In this document: positions 1-7,203 of the stretch, piece by piece
How positions within the stretch are numbered: position 1 is the stretch's first letter
Layout of the letters: each line of letters opens with the position of its first letter
NCBI GenBank assembly: GCA_029379225.1
Contig: JAQYWR010000065.1
Span: 1-35,150 of the forward strand
Length of the DNA: 35,150 nucleotides
Reading direction: 5' to 3'
From: Nostoc sp. S4
GTDB taxonomy: Bacteria; Cyanobacteriota; Cyanobacteriia; Cyanobacteriales; Nostocaceae
Made by a program: the position numbers and the translations under genes
Notes under the pieces: model-generated
Database searches by the model: none
What the model saw: the letters and a program-made list of their open reading frames with translations, nothing else
Told to the model about the DNA's origin: nothing

Positions 1-444
1 TTTGCGCTTTTTATTTACTTTTTACGGGTTTATTCGGTTAGGTGCAAGATGTGAGTTAACCTGAGTCTCCAATGAAGGCGCACCTACGGGAAGGGCAAAA
101 GAAACAAGTCAAATCCTCTTCCCTTCTGCCTCCTGCCTTATTTCTTAGGAGTTCGATGAACCTAACATTTTTTGGAGTTTGTTCGGCTTGACTTCGTACC
201 TTTACGGGGAAGCAAGTTACAACCCAACGTACAATTATCGAATGGCACTAAGATAAACATAAATCCTTGAGATTACTGGTTTTGGGGTGTAGGGTGTGGG
301 GTGTGGGGCATGAAGAAGAAGTAATCTCTGTTTCACCTCTAAGAAACGAATATTTATTAACACTATACCCGTTGCGCCATCCCCAACAAATAGCCCAGAC
401 GAGTCTTCCTAATGCGGGTAACACTTTTTTAAATCACTCGTAGT
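1..444. other. Gene-poor left edge
   Basis: I see no gene here. The stretch holds a G-rich tract (GGGTGTGGGG-type, 283-308) and, from 239 to 403, the left copy of a diverged inverted repeat whose partner lies at 1272-1435. Nothing else is recognised. Confidence 0.6.
239..403 (+). repeat. Left copy of a diverged inverted repeat
   Basis: Three blocks match the reverse complement of 1272-1435 in the same order and at nearly the same spacing: a 14-bp block (CGAATGGCACTAAG, 239-252), a G-rich tract starting 44 bp further in, and an exact 25-bp block at 379-403 that includes ACAAATAGCCCAGACGAG. The sequence between the blocks has diverged. The pair encloses the SnoaL-like gene. It could be the remnant of a mobile element or two copies of a dispersed intergenic repeat; no transposase is visible between them. 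Confidence 0.7.
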
Positions 445-867
445 TCAAGATTGAAGTTGCTGCATCAGACCTACTGCGTCAGAAACAGACCAATGCTCAG
501 CAATCTTTCCATCTTGAACCCGATCAATGCGGATCACCGATGTCGAGATGCTCCTGCCAGTTGGTGCAATGCCGTAAAATGACCCGCTGTGCTTGCCGTG
601 ACTTATGATGTAGCTAACAACCCGATCGCCTTCCGCGACCTGCTGCACAATCTCAATTTGGATGTCGGGGAACGCAGCGAAGAAATCCTCAAAGAAGGAT
701 TCATGATAGACCCGAAGTGCATCAATACCGCAATTTTCTGTACTTGACATTGCATGGTTAATACAATTCTCCGTCCAGAAATCTTTCAACGCTGTAAGAT
801 TTCGACCATTCCAAACGACTTGAATAAAGTTCTGGATTACTTGCTTATTTTTATCTAGGTCGGTCAT
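445..867 (-). CDS. SnoaL-like / ester cyclase family protein
   Basis: A 140-residue protein that reads as a SnoaL-like (NTF2-fold) member. These small cone-shaped proteins include polyketide cyclases and many of unknown substrate. The family pattern is visible: an N-terminal helix with a FIQVVWNGRN-type turn, a FFAAFPDIQIEI strand, the segment GDRVVSYIISHGKHSGSF, and a C-terminal strand ending in GKIAEHWSVSD. The length is normal. The ATG at 867 is supported by GGAG about 8 bases upstream. There is no operon partner. It sits alone between two inverted repeats, so it may have moved as a unit. The fold assignment is fairly safe; the reaction cannot be told from sequence. Confidence 0.8.
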   Translation of the reverse strand: MTDLDKNKQVIQNFIQVVWNGRNLTALKDFWTENCINHAMSSTENCGIDALRVYHESFFEDFFAAFPDIQIEIVQQVAEGDRVVSYIISHGKHSGSFYGIAPTGRSISTSVIRIDRVQDGKIAEHWSVSDAVGLMQQLQS

Positions 868-1146
868 TAGCTTTTCTCCAGAGAGTCGTTTTTCATTGAG
901 CAGTATACAACTTCAAAAGCGTGAATGACTTTGCTGACTGAATCATCGACAGAACAATCTAAAACTATACTTTAAGCGATAAGTTAAGCGGCAGAACTAT
1001 AAGGACGCATTTTCAAGACGCTATATACCGCGTCTCTATAAACCCCTCTTAGAAATCATTCCAACCTTCAATGCTAGAAGACATCACATAACTGGTGACA
1101 CTCGCCTCAAAGAATTTTGCCTTCGTGTGAGCTTCTTTCTTAGTAT

Positions 1147-1249
1147 CTGAGAAATGTTCTAAGTGGCTATCAGGGAAATATAAATTTTACAAGTAGGTCA
1201 TTATACACAGTTAGTACTGAGAAATATTCTAAGTGGCTATCAGGGAAAT
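1147..1249 (+). repeat. 33-bp direct repeat, two copies
   Basis: Positions 1147-1179 and 1217-1249 are identical apart from one base (G at 1156, A at 1226). Both contain TTCTAAGTGGCTATCAGGGA. The copies are offset by exactly 70 bp, which suggests a recent local duplication. The function is unknown. Confidence 0.85.
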
Positions 1250-1271
1250 GGCACAAAGACTCATGCGAAAG

Positions 1272-1435
1272 CTCGTCTGGGCTATTTGTTGGGGATAGGG
1301 TGAGTGGGTGTAAGAAAAAATCAAGAAAACTAAATACGAGTACAGACACAAATAAATTTCTGACTCACGACACCCAACACCCCACACCCAAAAGCCTTAT
1401 ATATAATGGGTTTGCCGTTAACTTAGTGCCATTCG
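1272..1435 (-). repeat. Right copy of a diverged inverted repeat
   Basis: The reverse complement matches 239-403 in three collinear blocks: exact 25 bp at 1272-1296, a C-rich tract around 1370-1390, and 14 bp at 1422-1435. The distance between the outer ends of the first and last blocks is within one base of that in the left copy. Confidence 0.7.
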
Positions 1436-1484
1436 TAGAATTATACTTGAGTGAACCGTATTGATTTATAATTTAAATAGAAGC

Positions 1485-1505
1485 AATTGCAAATAATTTT
1501 CAATT
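1485..1505. promoter_or_regulatory. Possible Fur-type operator upstream of the oxidase gene
   Basis: A 21-bp near-perfect palindrome, with arms AATTGMAAAT and its complement and one mismatched pair, ends 24 bp before the oxidase start codon. The AT-rich form resembles Fur boxes, and the genes downstream are iron-related. The regulator assignment is inference from context. Confidence 0.35.
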
Positions 1506-1529
1506 TTTTGGTGCTAACTGTTTAATGTC

Positions 1530-2555
1530 ATGCCCAACAACTTAGCTCTGGGTAAAGAGCAACTTTGGAGTCGTCGTCAATTACTGAAGCTGGGCTTAGC
1601 AGGAGTGGGAGTAACTGGTGTAGCCGCACTTTGGCAAATGCTGAATCTACAAAGTCAGTCAATCGTCAAAGTACCGCCACTCAATATGGAAGCATCAGAC
1701 GACGCCGCTAACCCAACAAAGATGCTGAGGGATTTTGATTATGGGACGGTGAAGCAAGAAAATGGACGTACTGTCCGAGAATTTCAGTTAACTGCTGGTA
1801 CTTCCATCATCCAGCTCAATAGTGCAGTCTCTTATAACATCTGGGATTTAAACGGTCGCATACCAGGGCCAACGCTACGAGCAAAACAAGGCGATCGCGT
1901 CCGAGTGCTTTTTCTCAATAACGCCGGACATTCTCATTCTTTGCATTTTCATGGCGTTCATCCGGCAGAAATGGATGGTATTCGTCCAGTCAGCAACGGT
2001 AAAGCCACAATTTATGAATTTGATGCTGAACCTTATGGCGTTCACTTATACCACTGTCATATTGAACCAGTTACTCGTCACATTGCTAAGGGACTGTATG
2101 GGATGTTCATCATCGATCCACCGACTCCTCGTCCCCCAGCTGACGAAATCGTACTAGTGATGTCTGGGTATGACGTGAATGACGATAGCCATAATGATTA
2201 TTACGCCTTCAACGGCCAGCCTCATCATTTCATGCATCATCCCATTCCCATTTATCAAAATCAGTTGATTCGGCTGTATGTCCTCAACATCATTGAATAC
2301 GATCCGGCAGTAACCTTTCACCTCCACGCCAACTTCTTTGATGTCTATCGCTATGGCATGAGTATGACTCCTAGCGAGAAAACAGATGTGATTACGATGG
2401 GTATCGCTGAAAGGCACATTTTGGAATTTGCTTTTCGCTATCCGGGTAAGTATATGTTTCATCCCCATCAGGATGCGATCGCCGAAAATGGTTGTATGGG
2501 TCAATTTGAAGTAATTGCTCAGAGCAAGTCTGGTAAAAATGTTAATAATTCATAA
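1530..2555 (+). CDS. Two-domain multicopper oxidase, Tat-exported
   Basis: A 341-residue cupredoxin-type oxidase. Residues 14-20 (SRRQLLK) followed by a hydrophobic stretch form a twin-arginine signal, which fits a copper or iron oxidase exported folded. Domain 1 (about 85-200) has the copper ligand runs HSHSLHFHGVH (134-144) and YHCHIEP (174-180), with C176 and H184 placed as type 1 copper ligands. Domain 2 (about 205-330) has FHLH (263-266) and FHPHQD (310-315), where no cysteine ligand is seen. This is the arrangement of a two-domain oxidase with type 1 copper in domain 1, which in known cases works as a trimer. The ferroxidase role is inferred from the FTR1 permease and ferritin-like gene downstream. 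A nitrite reductase or laccase role cannot be excluded. Confidence 0.85.
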   Translation: MPNNLALGKEQLWSRRQLLKLGLAGVGVTGVAALWQMLNLQSQSIVKVPPLNMEASDDAANPTKMLRDFDYGTVKQENGRTVREFQLTAGTSIIQLNSAVSYNIWDLNGRIPGPTLRAKQGDRVRVLFLNNAGHSHSLHFHGVHPAEMDGIRPVSNGKATIYEFDAEPYGVHLYHCHIEPVTRHIAKGLYGMFIIDPPTPRPPADEIVLVMSGYDVNDDSHNDYYAFNGQPHHFMHHPIPIYQNQLIRLYVLNIIEYDPAVTFHLHANFFDVYRYGMSMTPSEKTDVITMGIAERHILEFAFRYPGKYMFHPHQDAIAENGCMGQFEVIAQSKSGKNVNNS

Positions 2556-2633
2556 CAAAATTACGAGTAATCCTTAGTCAAGTTAAGCACAAGATACGTA
2601 ATTCATAATTAATAAAATTTTAAATCAAATAGT

Positions 2634-2648
2634 TGATAAAAAATATCA
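2634..2648. promoter_or_regulatory. TGATA-N5-TATCA palindrome before the lipoprotein gene
   Basis: A 15-bp palindrome with 5-bp arms separated by AAAAA, about 105 bp upstream of the lipoprotein start. It resembles half of a GATAAT-type iron box. The gap to the oxidase gene is 198 bp, so the lipoprotein gene could have its own promoter. Confidence 0.25.
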
Positions 2649-2753
2649 TTATATGCGAAAGTAAAATCTATGACAATTTGTCAAACAAACTATTTTTCAA
2701 TGATAGTTTGAAGCATTTGAACCAATACCTTTTAAATTGTGCGAGGAGCAGAA

Positions 2754-3785
2754 ATGAAAAAATTTCGCTACATCTGTTTAACAGTGGCAGCTGCGGCAAT
2801 AGTTACTTTAAGTTCTTGTAGCAGTACACCAACCGCAGAAAACCCCTCAGCACCCAATACTAGCCCCCAAGTTACAGAGGCAGCAGATAATAGCAATCAT
2901 AGCGGTCATGGTAGCAAAGAAAAGATTAACATTAATTCTGCTATCTTGTCAGAATTAGATAAATTTGAAGCCAAGTTAGGTATACCAGCTTTATCTAATA
3001 AAATTCAGGCAAATCGCCCTTATGGTAGTCCACAAGATTTAGTTACTAAAAAAGTAATTACTCAAGAGCAGTTCGACAAAATAAAAGACCAAGTTAGCGT
3101 TCAAGAAGTGGTGCTTACAGGTGAGGCAAAAGATGTTGACTATATGTCTAAATTAGGCTTAATGAAAGGGCATCTTTTAGTAGCACAAGAACTGCTGGAT
3201 CAAAATCAGCCAAAACAGGCAGAACCTCATATTGGGCATCCAGTTGAGGAGATTTATGTTGACGTAGAAGACCAACTTAATGAGCGCAAAGTCAAAGAAT
3301 TTAAAACAACTTTGGTGAGTTTGCAAGATTTAGTGAAATCTAATCCGAAGGATAGCAAAGTTAAAACTAATTTTACTTCTTCAGTGCAAGCAGTTGATGG
3401 AGCGATCGCAGCATTACCACCAGCTGAGCGTTCAAAACCAGGATTTGTATTACAGGTAATTAATGAGTTACTAGATTCAGCGAACTCAGAATATGGCGCA
3501 GCGATTGCAAATGGCAAAATATCCGCAGCAATAGAGTATCAAGACTCTCGGGGATTTGTCTTTTATGCCAATGAATTATACAAAGGAATTACTAGCCAAG
3601 TAGCTCAACAAGATGCCGAAGCAGATAAAGCGATTAATGCTACTTTCGCGGAACTAATAAAAGTTTGGCCTGCTGCCATTCCACCAGCTAAACCAGTCAA
3701 GACTCCAGAAGATGTTACCAAGTTGGTGAAAACGATTGAGGAAAACTCTCAAAAAGTAATTGATAAAGCCAGTTCCCAAGTATAG
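2754..3785 (+). CDS. Lipoprotein with helix-hairpin-helix segment and HxxE motif
   Basis: A 343-residue secreted lipoprotein. A signal peptide ends in a lipobox (LSSC) with the lipidated cysteine at 22, followed by a Ser/Pro-rich linker and a small His patch (NHSGHGS). Residues about 57-113 read as a ComEA-like helix-hairpin-helix (INSAILSELDKFEAKLGIP, then GSPQDLV). The rest is helical, with a GHLLVAQELL segment and an H162-P-V-E165 motif that recalls the HxxE metal site of imelysin/EfeO (M75) proteins. The ATG at 2754 is preferred over an in-frame GTG at 2739 because AGGAG lies 5 bases before it. It is placed between a multicopper oxidase and an FTR1 permease. That makes an EfeO-like periplasmic iron partner plausible, but this is an inference. 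Confidence 0.7.
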   Translation: MKKFRYICLTVAAAAIVTLSSCSSTPTAENPSAPNTSPQVTEAADNSNHSGHGSKEKININSAILSELDKFEAKLGIPALSNKIQANRPYGSPQDLVTKKVITQEQFDKIKDQVSVQEVVLTGEAKDVDYMSKLGLMKGHLLVAQELLDQNQPKQAEPHIGHPVEEIYVDVEDQLNERKVKEFKTTLVSLQDLVKSNPKDSKVKTNFTSSVQAVDGAIAALPPAERSKPGFVLQVINELLDSANSEYGAAIANGKISAAIEYQDSRGFVFYANELYKGITSQVAQQDAEADKAINATFAELIKVWPAAIPPAKPVKTPEDVTKLVKTIEENSQKVIDKASSQV

Positions 3786-3840
3786 CGATTATATTTTGAT
3801 TTAATGGGAAGCATAGTCTCAGGAGTTTAAAATGAGGAAA

Positions 3841-3945
3841 TAGTTAAGAGTTAAGAGTTAAAAGTTAGGAGTTAAAAGTTAAAAATTTAAAAATTATCAA
3901 CTCCTAACTACCTGATTCTCAACTCCTAACTCCTAACTAACTGTA
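3841..3945. repeat. AGTTAGG-type short repeats with inverted second half
   Basis: The left half repeats GAGTTA/AAGTTA units; the right half repeats the complement. AGTTAGGAGTT (3863-3873) can pair with AACTCCTAACT at 3899-3909 or 3921-3931. This is typical of cyanobacterial heptanucleotide repeats. The hairpin could dampen readthrough from the lipoprotein gene into the ferritin-like gene. Confidence 0.75.
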
Positions 3946-3973
3946 CTCTATTTGTCACTTTGACTAACAACTG

Positions 3974-4408
3974 ATGCAAGAACTCGATCAGAAAAAAACC
4001 ATTGACCTGCTGAATGCCATCATGGAATTTGAACTAGCAGGAGTAGTACGCTATACACATTATTCCTTGATGGTGACTGGTCCTAATCGCATTCCCATTG
4101 TGGCTTTCTTCAAAGCACAAGCAAGCGAATCTTTACTTCATGCCGAACAAGTAGGAGAAATTCTCACAGGTTTAGATGGGCATCCCTCCTTAAAAATTGC
4201 TCCAATGGAAGAAACCTACAAGCATACAGTCAAAGATATCTTGGCAGAAAGCTTATCGCATGAAAAGAAGGCATTGGATCTGTATAAAACTCTCCTTGAA
4301 ACTGTCAACAATGCCAGCGTTTATTTAGAAGAATTTGCTCGCGGCATGATTGGACAAGAAGAGATGCATAATCTCGAACTGAAAAAGATGTTACGCGATT
4401 TTAGTTAA
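3974..4408 (+). CDS. Ferritin-like (bacterioferritin-type) protein
   Basis: A 144-residue all-helical protein that reads as a ferritin-like four-helix bundle. Likely metal ligands are E20 (MEFELAG), E52 and H56 (SESLLHAE), E97 (SHEKKA) and the ExxH pair E129/H132 (GQEEMHN). No signal peptide is present, so it should be cytoplasmic. It is slightly shorter than classical bacterioferritins (about 155-160 residues), and I cannot place a haem-binding methionine with confidence. Its position between an exported oxidase/lipoprotein pair and an iron permease suggests that it stores or buffers iron brought in by FTR1. The family call is solid; true cage formation is not proven by sequence. Confidence 0.8.
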   Translation: MQELDQKKTIDLLNAIMEFELAGVVRYTHYSLMVTGPNRIPIVAFFKAQASESLLHAEQVGEILTGLDGHPSLKIAPMEETYKHTVKDILAESLSHEKKALDLYKTLLETVNNASVYLEEFARGMIGQEEMHNLELKKMLRDFS

Positions 4409-4755
4409 TAATCATTGGTCATTGGTCATTGGTCATTAGTCACTAGTCATTAGTCATTAGTCAAAAACAAATGACTAATGACACGCAAAGTCACGACTCA
4501 GAAATTCTTCCGAACACATGCCACTGAAAAAGCCGGGAAACCGTCCAATGCAGTGGCTCAACTTTGAACAGAGGACAAAACATAAATGACTAAAGACAAA
4601 TGACTAATGATACGCAAAGTCTGTAAACGCTTCTGCGGCTTAAGGCAGGGTGCGGAGGTTTCCTTTGAACAGACGGCAGTTCCTTTAAGCAGGGGAAAAG
4701 AGCCAACGGACTGCCTCAACTTTGTAAAAAAGGACAAACGACAAAGGATATAAAG
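4409..4755. repeat. Repeat-rich spacer before FTR1 gene, two structured copies
   Basis: The spacer begins with TCATTGG/TCATTAG heptanucleotide repeats (about 4412-4462). Two related copies follow, about 4470-4589 and 4598-4748. Each starts with AAATGACTAATGAYACGCAA and contains CTCAACTTTG near its end. Each has a hairpin: GCCACTG (4520-4526) with CAGTGGC (4551-4557) in the first, and GGCAGT with ACTGCC in the second. The stem sequences differ but pairing is kept. No coding sequence is seen. Confidence 0.7.
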
Positions 4756-5724
4756 ATGAATTTTACCACTGCTCTACCTACTTTTGTGATTACACTCCGA
4801 GAAGGAGTGGAAGCTGCCCTTGTTGTGGGAATTGTGCTAGCTTTGCTTGAAAAAGCTCAAAAATCTCGACTGAATTCTTGGGTATATGCTGGTGTCGCCG
4901 TCGGTATTGCGATTAGTGCCTTGATAGGTGTGCTATTCAGTTGGATAATTCAAGTAGTGGGGGCTGCTAATCCTCAATACACTTCCGTAGTTGAACCAGC
5001 CTTAGAAGGTGTGTTTAGTGTGTTAGCGATCGCCATGCTCAGCTGGATGCTTATCTGGATGACTCAACAAGCCAGATTTATGAAAGCGCAGGTTGAGGGA
5101 GCAGTTACCCAAGCACTGACACGAAACTCAAATGCGGGTTGGGGCGTTTTTAGTTTAGTTTTTATTGCTGTTGTTCGTGAAGGCTTTGAAACAGTTCTGT
5201 TCATTGCTGCCAACTTTCAACAAGGATTAGTACCTAGCATTGGCGCACTTGCAGGTTTAGGAGTAGCGATCGCTGTAGGTGTGCTTTTATTTAAATGGGG
5301 CATCAAAATTAACATCCGCCAATTTTTCCAAGTAATGGGCGTTTTATTAGTCTTGATTGTCGCTGGGTTAGTAGTTTCAGCCTTGAAAAACTTTGACGAT
5401 GCTGTGGCTAATTTTGCCCTGAGCAGTCGTGCTACCCAAAGTCTTTGTTTCTATTACGAACGCTTTACGAAAGTTCATTCCTGTATTTTGGGGCCAATGG
5501 TTTCAAATACTTCTGCAATTTTGCCTGACGAACAGTTTCCTGGCATTATTCTCAAATCTTTATTTGGCTATAGCGATAATATTTATTTAGTACAAGCTGT
5601 GGGCTATGTAGCGTTTTTACTCATCATTGGCGGACTATATTTCCGCAGTCTTGGAGGTGGCTTTTCTGATAGTAAAAAGAATATCCTATCTCGTCAAAAG
5701 CCAATTACTTATACAAAAGATTAA
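4756..5724 (+). CDS. FTR1-family high-affinity iron permease
   Basis: A 322-residue integral membrane protein with about seven hydrophobic helices. The two REXXE iron-binding motifs of the Ftr1/EfeU family are both present: R15-EGV-E19 in the first helix and R141-EGF-E145 in the fourth. The family imports ferric iron, in yeast after oxidation by a partner multicopper oxidase. A ferroxidase-like oxidase gene three genes upstream on the same strand supports this coupling. AAGGATA lies a few bases before the ATG. The spacer from the ferritin-like gene is 347 bp, so a separate promoter is likely. The C-terminal 80 residues carry a soluble loop with two cysteines (SLCFYYERFTKVHSCIL), which may face outward. 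Confidence 0.93.
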   Translation: MNFTTALPTFVITLREGVEAALVVGIVLALLEKAQKSRLNSWVYAGVAVGIAISALIGVLFSWIIQVVGAANPQYTSVVEPALEGVFSVLAIAMLSWMLIWMTQQARFMKAQVEGAVTQALTRNSNAGWGVFSLVFIAVVREGFETVLFIAANFQQGLVPSIGALAGLGVAIAVGVLLFKWGIKINIRQFFQVMGVLLVLIVAGLVVSALKNFDDAVANFALSSRATQSLCFYYERFTKVHSCILGPMVSNTSAILPDEQFPGIILKSLFGYSDNIYLVQAVGYVAFLLIIGGLYFRSLGGGFSDSKKNILSRQKPITYTKD

Positions 5725-6072
5725 AAGAATATTTAGCGAATACTCAATATTTCTCTGAACTCTCCTCTGTAGACTTGGAGCGCCCACCATATCCTTGCTT
5801 ACAGGACGCCAAGGAGAGTCTCCCAAGAGATGTTGCTATTTAGGGCTACCAAAAAACCCCCACTAAACGACTCGTTTGGCTTGGTCGCGATAGTGGGGGT
5901 AGTTTACATTGTAATATTACCGTTGAATGGGTTTTCGTGTCAGTGTATGTAACCTTCGCATATTTTTGTTCCTAATGGTGATGTCTGTGCAATCTATCCA
6001 CCCAAACATAATCCAAAGCCAAACTTAAAAAATTAACAAGCCCAATGACAAATGACAAATGACCAATAACAA
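5725..6072. other. Structured spacer after FTR1 gene
   Basis: The spacer has no gene. ACTCTCCT (5759-5766) can pair with AGGAGAGT (5812-5819) around a GC-richer core. Further right a strong hairpin (5857-5899) is followed on the minus strand by six T. The last 30 bases are ATGACAA repeats that run into the next start codon. Confidence 0.55.
5851..5899 (-). terminator. Minus-strand hairpin with T-run; end of a possible small RNA
   Basis: CCCCCACTA (5857-5865) pairs with TAGTGGGGG (5891-5899). The loop holds an inner stem, AAACG/CGTTT (65-69 with 73-77 in the 5800s). Read on the minus strand the hairpin is followed by TTTTTT, the layout of a Rho-independent terminator. No minus-strand gene lies upstream; the next gene on the right is on the plus strand. 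It may therefore end a short untranslated RNA starting near 5910. Confidence 0.5.
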
Positions 6073-6082
6073 ATGACAAAAA
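6043..6082 (+). repeat. ATGACAA repeats overlapping a start codon
   Basis: Units of the type AATGACAAATGAC repeat four to five times, and the last unit supplies the ATG and second codon (ACA) of the Trp-rich protein gene. Confidence 0.7.
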
Positions 6083-6327
6083 AACAAAAATTTCCTTACT
6101 TACTTGGTTCTAAGTGGACAGCACAGCAAGAAGTAGACGGATGGAGACACTTCCAAGTAGTCAACCGTAAAAATCAAGGTAAGTGGGTGTACGCTGAAAT
6201 GGTGGCTGCCTGCGATCCTAAAGTTCGTTTCTGGATAAATGCCAAATTATTACAAGATAACTCTCAGTGGCAAGCTGGCTGGCAAACATTACAGGAAATC
6301 AAGGAATTAGAAGATAATGTGTCTTGA
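6073..6327 (+). CDS. TIGR02450-type Trp-rich small protein
   Basis: An 84-residue protein that I recognise as the Trp-rich conserved family TIGR02450 (DUF2389), common in cyanobacteria and some proteobacteria. Typical features are LLGSKWTA near the N-terminus, GWRHFQVVNR, WVYAEMVAACD, and a Trp-rich tail (WINAKLL...WQAGWQTL). It carries six tryptophans in 84 residues. It has no signal peptide and its function is unknown. It stands alone, and its start codon is embedded in a short repeat array, so the upstream sequence gives no ribosome-binding site. Confidence 0.85.
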   Translation: MTKKQKFPYLLGSKWTAQQEVDGWRHFQVVNRKNQGKWVYAEMVAACDPKVRFWINAKLLQDNSQWQAGWQTLQEIKELEDNVS

Positions 6328-6450
6328 TTGCCTCAAACAAATAAACTGAAATCAATCTCAAGTAATATATGTCTTTAGCTCACTTGACATATTGACTAAT
6401 ATTTTGATTTCGCATTAATGGGGCAGTTTAAACGCTCGCAAATTTCACGC

Positions 6451-7203
6451 TCAAGTTTCTGGTTCGACACCAAAAGCTTTTAAGTTTTCTGCCAAGATTT
6501 TTGCTCGTTGTTCTGCTTCCACCTGCCGCTGTTCTGCAAAAGCTGCGCGTTCTTCCAATTCGCGGATGCGTTCTTCTGGTGTTAACAATCTTTGTCCTTC
6601 CTCGTCATACCAGTACAACCACTCCCGCGCTATACCTTGATAAATTCCTCGTTCTCGCCCAATTCCTAAACCAATTTCTGGTAACCAAACAGGGTCTCCT
6701 GACATTAAACCTGAGATTAAAATATATTCCCCATCAACTAAGCGATAAACTTCCAAAGGCGACTTTTTCCGGCGTAGGGGATTGTAAACAACATAGTATA
6801 AAATTCCTAATTCTTTGGCATAGAATTGTTGCTTGCTGGTGTATTCTCCTCGATGGATTTGGGAAACAACTTCCAGTACCAAAATTGGTAGCTTTTTTTC
6901 TTCCCACAATACATAACTCAAGCGTAAGTCTAATCCTTGGGAAAAGGCTTTGCCTACATCAATGAAACGTTGGACTCCTAAGCTGAGAAATCCATCAGGG
7001 GCAATAGCTGGTTTGTCAGGGTGATAATAAATACCCATATTAACGCCAAAGAACCAATCCCAGCGATCGCACCAAGCTAAAGCCAGTATTGTTTTCAGCA
7101 AGCCCGGAATTGAATTTTGTAGTTCATTATCCACAGGAGTATCATCACAGTTGGGTAGTTCTTCGGAAGATGGCAAACAGTGCAGCGGATTGTAGTTTAA
7201 CAT
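6451..7203 (-). CDS. Uma2 family (DUF820) endonuclease-like protein
   Basis: A 250-residue protein of the Uma2/DUF820 family, which has a PD-(D/E)XK nuclease fold and is greatly expanded in cyanobacteria. Visible family segments are GIYYHPDKPAIAPDGFL (about 57-73), WEEKKLPILVLEVVS (about 100-114) with the catalytic-type Glu, YAKELGILYYVVYNP, and LYWYDEEGQRLLTPEER. The last 45 residues form a Glu/Arg/Ala-rich coiled coil (ERIRELEERAAFAEQRQVEA), common in this family. Nuclease activity has not been generally shown for these proteins. It stands alone on the minus strand. Confidence 0.9.
   Translation of the reverse strand: MLNYNPLHCLPSSEELPNCDDTPVDNELQNSIPGLLKTILALAWCDRWDWFFGVNMGIYYHPDKPAIAPDGFLSLGVQRFIDVGKAFSQGLDLRLSYVLWEEKKLPILVLEVVSQIHRGEYTSKQQFYAKELGILYYVVYNPLRRKKSPLEVYRLVDGEYILISGLMSGDPVWLPEIGLGIGRERGIYQGIAREWLYWYDEEGQRLLTPEERIRELEERAAFAEQRQVEAEQRAKILAENLKAFGVEPET

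Larger units (their letters stand above)
868..1529. other. Intergenic region between SnoaL-like gene and oxidase gene
   Basis: This holds the divergent promoter regions of the two neighbouring genes, a 33-bp direct repeat (1147-1179 and 1217-1249), the right copy of the large inverted repeat (1272-1435) and a palindrome just before the oxidase gene (1485-1505). I see no convincing coding sequence. Confidence 0.6.

Noticed and set aside
2633..2821. 62-codon plus-strand ORF before and across the lipoprotein gene start
   Set aside because: It overlaps the signal peptide of the well-supported lipoprotein gene in another frame, has a random-looking composition and has no start signal.
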